Assembly: GCA_964507325.1 (NCBI GenBank)
Contig: CAZDQL010000036.1
Location: forward strand, 1-58,066
DNA: 58,066 nt
Source of the DNA: CAZDQL01 sp964507325
GTDB taxonomy: Bacteria > Planctomycetota > UBA1135 > GCA-002686595
Reading direction: 5' to 3'
The notes below the pieces were generated by a model. That model was not told the DNA's origin and ran no database searches. It saw nothing but the letters and a program-made list of their open reading frames with translations. Every line of letters begins with the position of its first letter. Position 1 is the first letter of the stretch. Of this stretch, positions 17,232-25,154 are shown one piece after another. Both the position numbers and the translations under genes were made by a program.

Positions 17232-19709
17232 CTAGAGCGCCAAGAGCGCCATCGCCGTCGCGTAGGAGCGACCCACCACAGGGTTGTCGATGAAGGAGCC
17301 GTCGGCGAGGCGGCAGGCGAGGACCAGCTCCCGCAGGCGGAACTCGTGCTCCGGGTCGGGGGGCAGGCTGCGCCCCGCTTCGGCTGCGAAGGCCAGGTCG
17401 AAGAGCAGGTAGTGGCAGCCGATGATGTAGGGACCGGCGTGGGCCAGGGCCTTGCCGCGTTCGGCGACGTAGAGGGCGGAGTGCTCGTAGAGCACCTCGA
17501 GGGCGCGGCGCAGGCGTTCGGGACTGCCGCGACCGGCCTGCAGCAGCGCCAACTCGCAGAGGGGGCCGCGCCCGGCGGCGCCGGCGAGCGGGGTGTCGCG
17601 CGGTGCGTCCTCGCGGTCGTGCACCAGCCGGTACTCGAAGGCGCCGTCGTCGTTGCGCATGCGCTCGAGGCAGTCCACGGCCGGATCGAGGAGCGCAGCG
17701 GGGACCTCGAAGCCCGCCTCGCGCGCGTCGATCAGGGCATGGACGACCGCGGCGGTCACGAAGCTGATCGAGTGGCTCGGAGGGCGTCCGCTCCCCTCCG
17801 GGCCGGTGACGAGGTAGCACCAACCACCACCTGACTGCTGGCGGTGCTCCAGGTCGGCTAGCAGCGAAGCGGCCGCGCTGGCGAGGCGGTCGGCTTCCGC
17901 GAGGCCGCGCAGACGCGCCTCTGCCAGGAAGGCCAGCATGCAGGCGTCGCTCCAGGTCGTGTAGTCCATGACCCAGGCTAAGGGCGGCGCCTCCTCGCGC
18001 GCGGCGATCGCGCGCAGCACGTAGGTGAGCGCGCGCCGTGCGGCCGGCTCCGCTCCCTCCGTCTCCCGGTGGCGCAACAGGGCGCGGCCGGCGAGAGCGG
18101 AGATCGCGTCGACGAAGGGCTCGGGATTCGGTTCCTCGCCGCGCAGGACCTCGGTGGGGCTCACCCAGGAGCCGTCGGAGCGCTGGGCGCTACAGAGCCA
18201 GGCGACCGCCTCGGACACCGCGCGCGGCGCGTCCTGCGCGGAGAGCGGCGTCAGCACCCGCGGCGCCAGGACCTCGGCCAGCGCGTCGGCGGCGGGCCAG
18301 CGCAGGTCGGGGGCCCAGACGTATTCGAGATCGACCGTGCGCAGGGCGTGGGCGGCACGCCAGGCGAAGCGATCTTCGGGATCCCCTTCCACCAGCGTTC
18401 GCCAACGGCGCCCCGCCGCGGCGCCGTCGCGGGCGCGCAGGTCGAGGAGGCCGCGCAGGTAGAGCGCCTCCGACGCCTCGGGGGCTCGGGAGTGTTCGGC
18501 GAGCACGCGATCGAGAGCGCGGGCGGCGTGGGTGTCGCGACCGAGGCGCATCTGGACGCGGGCCTCCTCCACCAGGAGCGTGGCCTGCGGTTGGTCCCCC
18601 GCATCGCGCGCCGCCTCGAGAGCGGCCAGGGCCTGTTGGCCGAGGCGCTGCAAGCGGTAGATGCGCGCGCGCAGGCGGTGGGCGGCGCCGCTTCGGTCTT
18701 CACGCAGGAGCTCCTCCGCGAGGGGGAGCTCGCCGCGGTCGACGTGACGGCGGGCGCGCTCCAGCGGCGTCAGGTCGTCGGAGAGCGGCGGACCGGCGAG
18801 CTCGGGGTGCGCCGCCAAGCGCTCCCTCAGGAAGTGGTGCACCACGGAAGCCTCGTCGAGCTCGTGGGTCTGGAAGAGCACCTCCCCGTCGGCGGTCATG
18901 GCGAGCAGCGCCTTCCCGAAGGCGGTGGCGCTCACCCCGTAGCTCTCCACGAAGGGCGCCCGCATGCCGCGCACGTACCACAGGGGCACGAAGCGCTCGT
19001 TGACGAGCTCGATCACGTCCCGCTCCATCAGCACCCCGTGGCGCGCGTCGTCGGCGGTCGCGAAGCTCGCCAAGAGCCAGGCGACCACGAGCACGGGGCG
19101 CCCGCTCTCCCGCGAGCGGCGCGCGGCCTCCTCCCAATCCTGCGCCCAGTCGATCTCGCTGCCGCAGCGCCCGGCGAGGTCGGCCAGCCGGCGCGCCTCG
19201 CGCCCCTCCCGCGACAGGTCGACGAAGGCGAAGGAGGCAAGGGCGCGCTCGAAGGTCGGGGCGAACTCGTCGAAGCGCTCCAGCGGCGCGTTGGCGTGCA
19301 GGACCCAGGCGGAGCCCGCCTCGGAGAGGTGGAAGCGCCGCACCCGGTAGGTCCCGGAGGCGGCGCGGTAGTCCATCGCGAGGCCCGGCGCGGGGCGACC
19401 GGCGAGCTCCCGCTCGAGCTCCTGGAGCTCAGAGCAGCGCTCGTCTCCGCGCATGCCCTCGAGATTGCGCGCGCGCAGCTCCCGCGCGTCGGCGCCGCTC
19501 TCGTCAGGGGCGATCTCGACCAGGATCGCGATCCCCCGCGGTGTATCCGCCGGCCTCAGGCTCAGGCGGAAGGCTCCCTCGAATCCCGGGCCCTCCTCCG
19601 CCGTCCAGCCGTCGGGGACCTCGATGCGGAAGCCGCGCCGCTCGTCGACGTGTTCGTCGTTCGTAGGAGCGCAGGCAAAGGAGAGTAGCAGGGCGATGGA
19701 AGAGAGCAT
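17232..19709 (-). CDS. Lipoprotein with Cys-less thioredoxin fold, TPR segment and alpha-toroid (terpenoid-cyclase-like) domain
   Basis: The 825 residues begin with a lipobox (LLLSFAC). Residues about 20-165 form a beta-rich N-terminal domain. About 175-300 resemble a thioredoxin_7-type fold (GRPVLVVAWLLASFAT, NERFVPLWY) in which the CxxC is absent. About 305-460 are TPR-like helices. The last 340 residues form repeated helical hairpins with AQRSDGSW, QQSGGGWCYL and ACRLADGSF, the QW-like signature of prenyltransferase/squalene-cyclase alpha-toroids. The DxDD cyclase motif is not evident, so catalysis is doubtful. This looks like a surface or periplasmic scaffold rather than a terpene enzyme. 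Domain boundaries are by eye. Confidence 0.75.
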   Translation of the reverse strand: MLSSIALLLSFACAPTNDEHVDERRGFRIEVPDGWTAEEGPGFEGAFRLSLRPADTPRGIAILVEIAPDESGADARELRARNLEGMRGDERCSELQELERELAGRPAPGLAMDYRAASGTYRVRRFHLSEAGSAWVLHANAPLERFDEFAPTFERALASFAFVDLSREGREARRLADLAGRCGSEIDWAQDWEEAARRSRESGRPVLVVAWLLASFATADDARHGVLMERDVIELVNERFVPLWYVRGMRAPFVESYGVSATAFGKALLAMTADGEVLFQTHELDEASVVHHFLRERLAAHPELAGPPLSDDLTPLERARRHVDRGELPLAEELLREDRSGAAHRLRARIYRLQRLGQQALAALEAARDAGDQPQATLLVEEARVQMRLGRDTHAARALDRVLAEHSRAPEASEALYLRGLLDLRARDGAAAGRRWRTLVEGDPEDRFAWRAAHALRTVDLEYVWAPDLRWPAADALAEVLAPRVLTPLSAQDAPRAVSEAVAWLCSAQRSDGSWVSPTEVLRGEEPNPEPFVDAISALAGRALLRHRETEGAEPAARRALTYVLRAIAAREEAPPLAWVMDYTTWSDACMLAFLAEARLRGLAEADRLASAAASLLADLEHRQQSGGGWCYLVTGPEGSGRPPSHSISFVTAAVVHALIDAREAGFEVPAALLDPAVDCLERMRNDDGAFEYRLVHDREDAPRDTPLAGAAGRGPLCELALLQAGRGSPERLRRALEVLYEHSALYVAERGKALAHAGPYIIGCHYLLFDLAFAAEAGRSLPPDPEHEFRLRELVLACRLADGSFIDNPVVGRSYATAMALLAL

Positions 19710-19806
19710 TCGTCCATGGGGTCAGGGGTCGCGCCTGGTCAGCTTGCGATCCTCGAACGGGAATCCGTCCAGGGATACTGATCCTTGACGCGATCGTTCG
19801 GCGTGG

Positions 19807-19842
19807 AGTGCTTCGATGTAGGCTCGGACCCCTGGAAACGCC
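19807..19842 (+). repeat. Upstream element, copy 1 of a duplicated pair
   Basis: The segment GTGCTTCGATGTAGGC plus the next bases through GGAAACGCC recurs almost unchanged at 21885-21919. Both lie just upstream of the paralogous hydrolase/propeller genes. It contains TAGGCT as a possible -10 element. Confidence 0.6.
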
Positions 19843-19858
19843 TCGCACGCCGATAGCC

Positions 19859-21853
19859 ATGCGCAACTTCACGAGCCGCCCCACCCTCTCACTGCCGTTC
19901 CTTCTCCTCTTCGCGACCGCGACCCTCGCGACGGGCCAGGAGGCTGCGACCCGCATCAGCGAACGCAGTCGAGAAGCCCTGGAGAAACTACACGAGAACG
20001 GCACCGTCCCCGGCGCTTCCCTCGCCTTCGTCCTGCCGGACGGTGCGCAGGTGACGGTGACCGCGGGCTTCGCCGACCCCGACACGGAGCGCGAGATGAC
20101 TCCGAAGGATCGGCTGATGACCGGCAGCAGCGGCAAGACCTTCGTGGCCGCCGCGGCGATGCGGTTGGTCTTGGAGGGGAAGCTCTCGCTGGACGAGCCG
20201 ATCGCGAAGTGGGTCGGGGAACGGGAGTGGTTCCAGCAACTGCCCAACGCGGGCGACCTGACCCTGCGACATCTCCTGAACCACCGGAGCGGGATTCCGG
20301 AGTACTACAGGCAGTACGAGTTCCTCAGTGTCCTCCCAGAGGATCCCAAGCGCACCTGGAAGCCGGAGGAGCTGATCGCGTTCGTGTGCGACGACGAGCC
20401 GCTCGCTCCGGTGGGCGAGCAGTGGTCCTACGCGGACACCAACTACCTGATCGTCGGCCTGGTGCTGGAGGAGGTCTCGGAGCAGTCCTTCTACGAGCAG
20501 GTGCGCGAGCACTTCCTGGAGCCGCACGGTCTGCAAGACACGATCCCGAGTGACCGCTGCGACCTACCCGGAGTCGCCCAGGGCGAGATCGTGATGGGAC
20601 GTCTCTTCGGTTTCCCCGAGCGCGCCCAAGAGGACGGGGAGTTCGCCGTCAACCCGCAGTTCGAGTGGTGTGGCGGCGGATTCGCGACCACACCCCGCGA
20701 CCTGGCGCGCTGGGCGTGGCTGCTCTACTCGGGGAAGGCGATGGAGGGGGACTACCTCGGCCAGCTCCTCGACGGCGTGCCCACGGGGCGCTTCGGTGGG
20801 GAGCGCTATGGGCTGGGCACCTTCCTGCAGAACACGTCCGCGGGGGTGATGCACGGGCACGATGGCTTCTTCCCGGGGTACCTCACCTCGATGGGGTACT
20901 TCCCGGAGCATGGCTTCGCGGTCGCGCTGCAGATCAACACCGACGACATGCGCGCCCTCGAGGTGCCCGGGGTGCACGTGCTGCTCGAGTCCTTCGCAGC
21001 CATCGCGGCGGAGGAGCTCGGAGAGGGGCAGGCCCCGCTCGTGGATCACACGCGCACGGAGCTCCTGTGGGAGACGGCGCCCGTCTTCCTCACCCCGGAG
21101 TCGGCCTTGTACGACCGGGAGCGTGACGTGCTCTACGTCACCAGCTACGACCGCAACTACGCTGCGAAGCGCGACCCCTCGGGGTTCATCAGCAAGCTGG
21201 ACCTGCTGGGCGAAGTCGTGGAGCGGGAGTGGATCACGGGCCTGCGCGCCCCCCTGGGCATGGCCCTCCACGAGGGACGCCTCTACGTCGCCGAGCGCGG
21301 CCACCTGACGGTGATCGACGTGGAGGCCGGCGAGGTCATCGAGCGCCACCCGATCCCCACTTCGGTCTTCCTGAACGACGTCGCCTGCGACGGAGAGGGG
21401 AAGGTCTACGTCTCCGACAGCTTCCCCGCCAGGCCCGAGCAGCCCACGACGATCTACCGTCTGGCCGAGGGGAAGGTGGAGCCCTGGCTCGACGACCCGA
21501 GCTTCGGTCGGGTGAACGGCCTCTACGTGCACGGCGACGAGCTCCTGGTGGGCAACAGCGCCGACGGCACCCTGCGGGCGGTCGAGCTCGCGACGCGGGA
21601 GGCGCGCATCATCGCCTCGACCGGGGACGGGATCGTGGACGGGATCCGCGTGACCGGCAGCGGCGACTACCTCGTCTCCCACTGGGAGGGCCCCACCTTC
21701 CAGATCAGCCCCGAGGGCGAGCTCGTGGAGATCCTCGACCCCAGCACGCGGGGGTGGAACGTGGCCGACTTCGAGTTCGTGGTCGAGGAGGGAATGCTGA
21801 TCGTGCCGACCTTCTCGGGCAACCGGGTGGTGTGCTACGCCTTGGTCGACTGA
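19859..21853 (+). CDS. Secreted serine hydrolase (class C beta-lactamase/S12-like) fused to a beta-propeller
   Basis: The 664 residues have a signal peptide (ending ATLATGQ). The beta-lactamase-like domain (about 30-390) shows the SxxK motif as S90-S-G-K93, a Tyr motif YADTN at 191-195, and an HxG motif as H334-D-G336, so all three catalytic elements are present. From about 400 to the end is an SMP-30/NHL-like beta-propeller (GLRAPLGMALHEGRLYVAE, NDVACDGEGKVYVSD). The substrate is unknown; esterase, D-Ala peptidase or amidase activity fits the fold. ATG 19859 was chosen over an upstream in-frame codon because it begins the signal peptide. It is the first of two tandem paralogs, with a duplicated upstream element. 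Confidence 0.88.
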   Translation: MRNFTSRPTLSLPFLLLFATATLATGQEAATRISERSREALEKLHENGTVPGASLAFVLPDGAQVTVTAGFADPDTEREMTPKDRLMTGSSGKTFVAAAAMRLVLEGKLSLDEPIAKWVGEREWFQQLPNAGDLTLRHLLNHRSGIPEYYRQYEFLSVLPEDPKRTWKPEELIAFVCDDEPLAPVGEQWSYADTNYLIVGLVLEEVSEQSFYEQVREHFLEPHGLQDTIPSDRCDLPGVAQGEIVMGRLFGFPERAQEDGEFAVNPQFEWCGGGFATTPRDLARWAWLLYSGKAMEGDYLGQLLDGVPTGRFGGERYGLGTFLQNTSAGVMHGHDGFFPGYLTSMGYFPEHGFAVALQINTDDMRALEVPGVHVLLESFAAIAAEELGEGQAPLVDHTRTELLWETAPVFLTPESALYDRERDVLYVTSYDRNYAAKRDPSGFISKLDLLGEVVEREWITGLRAPLGMALHEGRLYVAERGHLTVIDVEAGEVIERHPIPTSVFLNDVACDGEGKVYVSDSFPARPEQPTTIYRLAEGKVEPWLDDPSFGRVNGLYVHGDELLVGNSADGTLRAVELATREARIIASTGDGIVDGIRVTGSGDYLVSHWEGPTFQISPEGELVEILDPSTRGWNVADFEFVVEEGMLIVPTFSGNRVVCYALVD

Positions 21854-21884
21854 CGCGTTCGCGTGCCACATCCTGCGGCCGGGG

Positions 21885-21919
21885 GTGCTTCGGTGTAGGC
21901 TCGAACCCCTGGAAGCGCC
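21885..21919 (+). repeat. Upstream element, copy 2 of a duplicated pair
   Basis: The segment begins GTGCTTCGGTGTAGGC and ends GGAAGCGCC, differing from copy 1 at only a few positions. Its placement before the second paralog indicates that the tandem duplication included the promoter region. Confidence 0.6.
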
Positions 21920-21930
21920 GCTTCGGTCCC

Positions 21931-24357
21931 ATGCGCACACTCGAGAGCCACCGATCTCTCCCCCTGCTGCTCCTCCTCCTTGCGATCGCGACCCCCGCAT
22001 CGGCCCAGGAGGTCATGGTTCGCATCGCCGAGCGCCTCAGGGAGAGACTGGAGGTTCAGCGCGAGCGCGTCGGCTCCCCGGGGGCCTCCCTGGCCGTCGT
22101 CCTGCCAGACGGCGTGCCGGTGACGGTGGCGGTGGGCTTCGCCGATCCCGACACGAAACGCAGAATGTCCCCCAGGGACCGCATGATGGCCGGCGGTTGC
22201 GGCAAGACCTTCGTGGCCGCGGCGGCGATGCGGTTGGTGTTGGAGGGGAAGCTCTCCCTCGACGAACCGATCTCCAAGTGGCTCGGGGAGCGCGAGTGGT
22301 TCTGGCGCCTGCCCAATGCGAGTGACCTGACTCTGCGCCATCTCCTGCGCCATCGGAGCGGGATTCGGAACCACTACTGGCGCGACGAGTTCGGCTATCG
22401 ACTCGAGCGCGAGCCCAAGCGCACCTGGAAGCCGGAGGAACTGATCGCTTTCGTGCTCGACGACGAGCCGCTCGCGCCGGCGGGCGAGGAGTGGTCCTAC
22501 GCGCACACCAACTTCCTGATCGCTGGGCTGGTCCTGGAGGAGGTCGCGGGAGAGCCCTTCTACGAGCAGGTACGCACCCACTTCCTGGAGCCGCACGGCC
22601 TGCAGGACACGATCCCGAGCGATCGTTGCGACCTACCCGGCGTTGCCCAGGGCGTGGTGGGTGTGGGGCACCGTTTCGGCTTCCCCAATCGCACGCAGCA
22701 GAACGGCGAGTTCGCGGTGAATCCCCAGTTCGAGTGGTGCGGCGGCGGGTTCGCGACTACACCTCGTGACCTGGCCCGCTGGGCGTGGCTGCTCTACTCG
22801 GGACAGGCGCTGGAGGGGGAGTATCTGGGGGAGCTCCTGGACGATCTTCCCACGGGACGGTTCGACAAGGGGGGGGTCGAATGGGAGCGCTACGGCCTAG
22901 GCACGTTCCTGCGGGATCTCTCGATGGGGGAGGACCCGTCGAGCGCGATGCTGTACGGGCACGAGGGCTCCTTCCCCGGGTACTTCACCTCGATGGGGTA
23001 CTTCCCGGAGTTCGGCATCGCGGCCGCCATTCAGTTCAACACCGACGACGTGGGAGAGATGTCGTTCTGGATGCCCTTCCAGATCACTCACTTCGTCGGC
23101 ATCGCAGTGGAAGAGCTCGAGAGAACGTGGCCATTGGACGATTGGGAGATCTGCCGCCCCTTCTCCGCCGAAAACTCCGGGCTCGCCATCCTCCCTGGCT
23201 TCGGCCTAATCCCCGCGCTTCGATGGCACCGGATCGAGTGCGGAGCGGACGGCTGGGTGGATGTGGATGGCACCGGTGAAGAGCTCGAGCGCATCCTCGC
23301 CCGCACAGTCGTCTGGTCGCCCGGGCAACCGGGAGTCGAGCTGGAGCTCGAGTTCAGCGGCAGGATCGAGGTCATCCACAATGGCCTGTCGTCCTTCTCC
23401 TGCGACGGCGCCGAGGTGGGCCCTCGCGTGGTGCACCTGGACTTCGAGAGGGGGCTGAACGAGATCGTCCTCGTCCTCCACATGACATCGGAGGCCGGCG
23501 GCTTCGCGGCCCGCATCGATCGTGCCGTGGAGGCACCGGTGGTGGACCACGCGCGCACGGAGCTCCTGTGGGAGACGCCGCCGATCTTTCTCACCCCCGA
23601 GTCGGTCCTCCACGATCGGGAACGAAACGTACTCTACGTCACCAGCTCCGACCGCGCCCGAGCGTCGAAGCCGGGGCCCTCGGGATTCATCAGCAAGCTG
23701 GACCTCCTGGGCGAGGTTCTCGAACGAGAGTGGATCACCGGTCTGCAGTGTCCCTGCGGCATGGCCCTCCACGGTGGACGCCTCTACGTCGCCGAGCGTG
23801 GGCATCTGACGGTGATCGACGTGGATGCCGGTGAGTTCATCGAGCGCCACCCGATTCCCACCTCGATCCTCCTGAGCGATGTCGCCTGCGACGGGCGGGG
23901 AAACGTGTACGTCTCCGACAGCTTCGCCGGAGGGGCCGATCAGGGCGCGTCGATCTACCGCCTCACCGAGGGGCATGTCGAGCCTTGGTTGGACGATCCG
24001 AGTTTCGGGGGAGTCAACGGTCTCTGCGTGCACGGCGACGAGCTCCTGGTCGGCAACAGCGCCGACGGCACCTTGCGAGCGATCGAGCTCGCAACGCAGA
24101 AGTCGCGCATCATCGCCTCGACCGGAACCGGAATCGTGATCGGGATCCGAGTCGACGACACTGGCGACTACCTCGTCTCCCACTGGGAGGGTCCCACCTT
24201 CCGGATCAGCCCCCGGGGCGAGATCGTGGAGATCCTCGACCCCAGCCCGCAGGGGTGGAACGTCGCCGACTTCGAGCTCGTGGTCGAGGAGGGGATGCTG
24301 ATCGTGCCGACCTTCTATGGCAACCGGGTGGTGTGCTACACCCTGGTCGAACGATGA
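21931..24357 (+). CDS. Beta-lactamase-like/beta-propeller paralog lacking the catalytic serine, with an inserted domain
   Basis: The 808 residues share the layout of the upstream paralog: signal peptide, S12-like domain and C-terminal SMP-30/NHL-type propeller. Two differences stand out. First, the SxxK motif reads G89-C-G-K92, so the nucleophile position is Gly, while Tyr190 (YAHTN) and the HEG motif remain. Second, about 140 extra residues lie between the two domains, with ELELEFSGRIEVIHNG and DFERGLNEIVLVLH, resembling a small beta-sandwich. It may be a non-catalytic binding protein or use other chemistry. Its stop overlaps the start of the ECF sigma gene (ATGA), which suggests it is the sensory partner of the sigma/kinase pair; this is inference. 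Confidence 0.83.
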   Translation: MRTLESHRSLPLLLLLLAIATPASAQEVMVRIAERLRERLEVQRERVGSPGASLAVVLPDGVPVTVAVGFADPDTKRRMSPRDRMMAGGCGKTFVAAAAMRLVLEGKLSLDEPISKWLGEREWFWRLPNASDLTLRHLLRHRSGIRNHYWRDEFGYRLEREPKRTWKPEELIAFVLDDEPLAPAGEEWSYAHTNFLIAGLVLEEVAGEPFYEQVRTHFLEPHGLQDTIPSDRCDLPGVAQGVVGVGHRFGFPNRTQQNGEFAVNPQFEWCGGGFATTPRDLARWAWLLYSGQALEGEYLGELLDDLPTGRFDKGGVEWERYGLGTFLRDLSMGEDPSSAMLYGHEGSFPGYFTSMGYFPEFGIAAAIQFNTDDVGEMSFWMPFQITHFVGIAVEELERTWPLDDWEICRPFSAENSGLAILPGFGLIPALRWHRIECGADGWVDVDGTGEELERILARTVVWSPGQPGVELELEFSGRIEVIHNGLSSFSCDGAEVGPRVVHLDFERGLNEIVLVLHMTSEAGGFAARIDRAVEAPVVDHARTELLWETPPIFLTPESVLHDRERNVLYVTSSDRARASKPGPSGFISKLDLLGEVLEREWITGLQCPCGMALHGGRLYVAERGHLTVIDVDAGEFIERHPIPTSILLSDVACDGRGNVYVSDSFAGGADQGASIYRLTEGHVEPWLDDPSFGGVNGLCVHGDELLVGNSADGTLRAIELATQKSRIIASTGTGIVIGIRVDDTGDYLVSHWEGPTFRISPRGEIVEILDPSPQGWNVADFELVVEEGMLIVPTFYGNRVVCYTLVER

Positions 24358-25103
24358 GGAACGAACCGCCCACCCCTCGGGGATTCGACACCACCCATTG
24401 GAGCCTCGTTCTCGCGGCCCAGGTCGGGGACATGGACCGGACGCGGGTGCGGCAGGCGCTCGAGGAGCTGTGCCGGGCGTATTGGTATCCCCTCTACGCC
24501 TTCGTGCGACACCGTGGGCACTCCGCCGAGGACGCGCAGGACCTGACGCAGGCGTTCTTCGCGCGCATCCTCGAGACGCGCGGGCTGGCCACCGCCGACC
24601 CGGAGCGGGGTCGCTTCCGATCGTACCTACTGGGGGCGCTCAAACACTTCCTCGCCAACGAATGGAAGCGTGCGCGCGCGCAGAAGCGCGGCGGCGGTGC
24701 GGCCTTCCTCGAGTGGGACGCGCTGGACCCGGAGGCGCGCTACGGCCTCGAGCCGGCGGTGACCGACGATCTCGACGCGCACTTCGACCGGGAGTGGGCG
24801 CGGGAGTCGACCGCCCGCGCGCTGGCAGCCGTGCGCGCGGAGTTCGAGGCCCGCGGGAAGGGACCGCTCTTCGACGCCCTGGAGGGCAGCCTCACCGGCG
24901 AGGAGCCCCCGCGCGCCGAGACCGCATCTCGGCTCGGGATGACCGAGGACGCGCTGAAGGTGGCCGTGCACCGTCTGCGGCGGCGCTACCGCGAGCTCCT
25001 GCGGACCGAGATCGCGGCCACCGTCGCCGATCCCGCCGACGTGGACCTCGAGCTGCGCCACCTGGTGGCCGCCCTGCGCGAAAATCCGGGCCCTTCCTCG
25101 TAA
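24354..25103 (+). CDS. Planctomycete-type ECF sigma factor
   Basis: The 249-residue protein opens with FDTTHWSLVLAAQ and LEELCRAYWYPLYAFVR, hallmarks of the long ECF subfamily found with protein kinases in planctomycetes. The region-2 core is AEDAQDLTQAFFARIL, and region 4 near residues 180-225 has RLGMTEDALKVAVHRLRRRY. It should direct RNA polymerase to its own promoter set. It is coupled by a 4-bp overlap to the upstream beta-lactamase-like gene and lies 51 bp before a Ser/Thr kinase. In this subfamily, control by phosphorylation from the linked kinase is an established hypothesis. Confidence 0.92.
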   Translation: MRNEPPTPRGFDTTHWSLVLAAQVGDMDRTRVRQALEELCRAYWYPLYAFVRHRGHSAEDAQDLTQAFFARILETRGLATADPERGRFRSYLLGALKHFLANEWKRARAQKRGGGAAFLEWDALDPEARYGLEPAVTDDLDAHFDREWARESTARALAAVRAEFEARGKGPLFDALEGSLTGEEPPRAETASRLGMTEDALKVAVHRLRRRYRELLRTEIAATVADPADVDLELRHLVAALRENPGPSS

Positions 25104-25154
25104 CCGGAGGCCAGCGCTCCTTCAGGCAACTGCGGAACCCACAGGAGCCCGACC

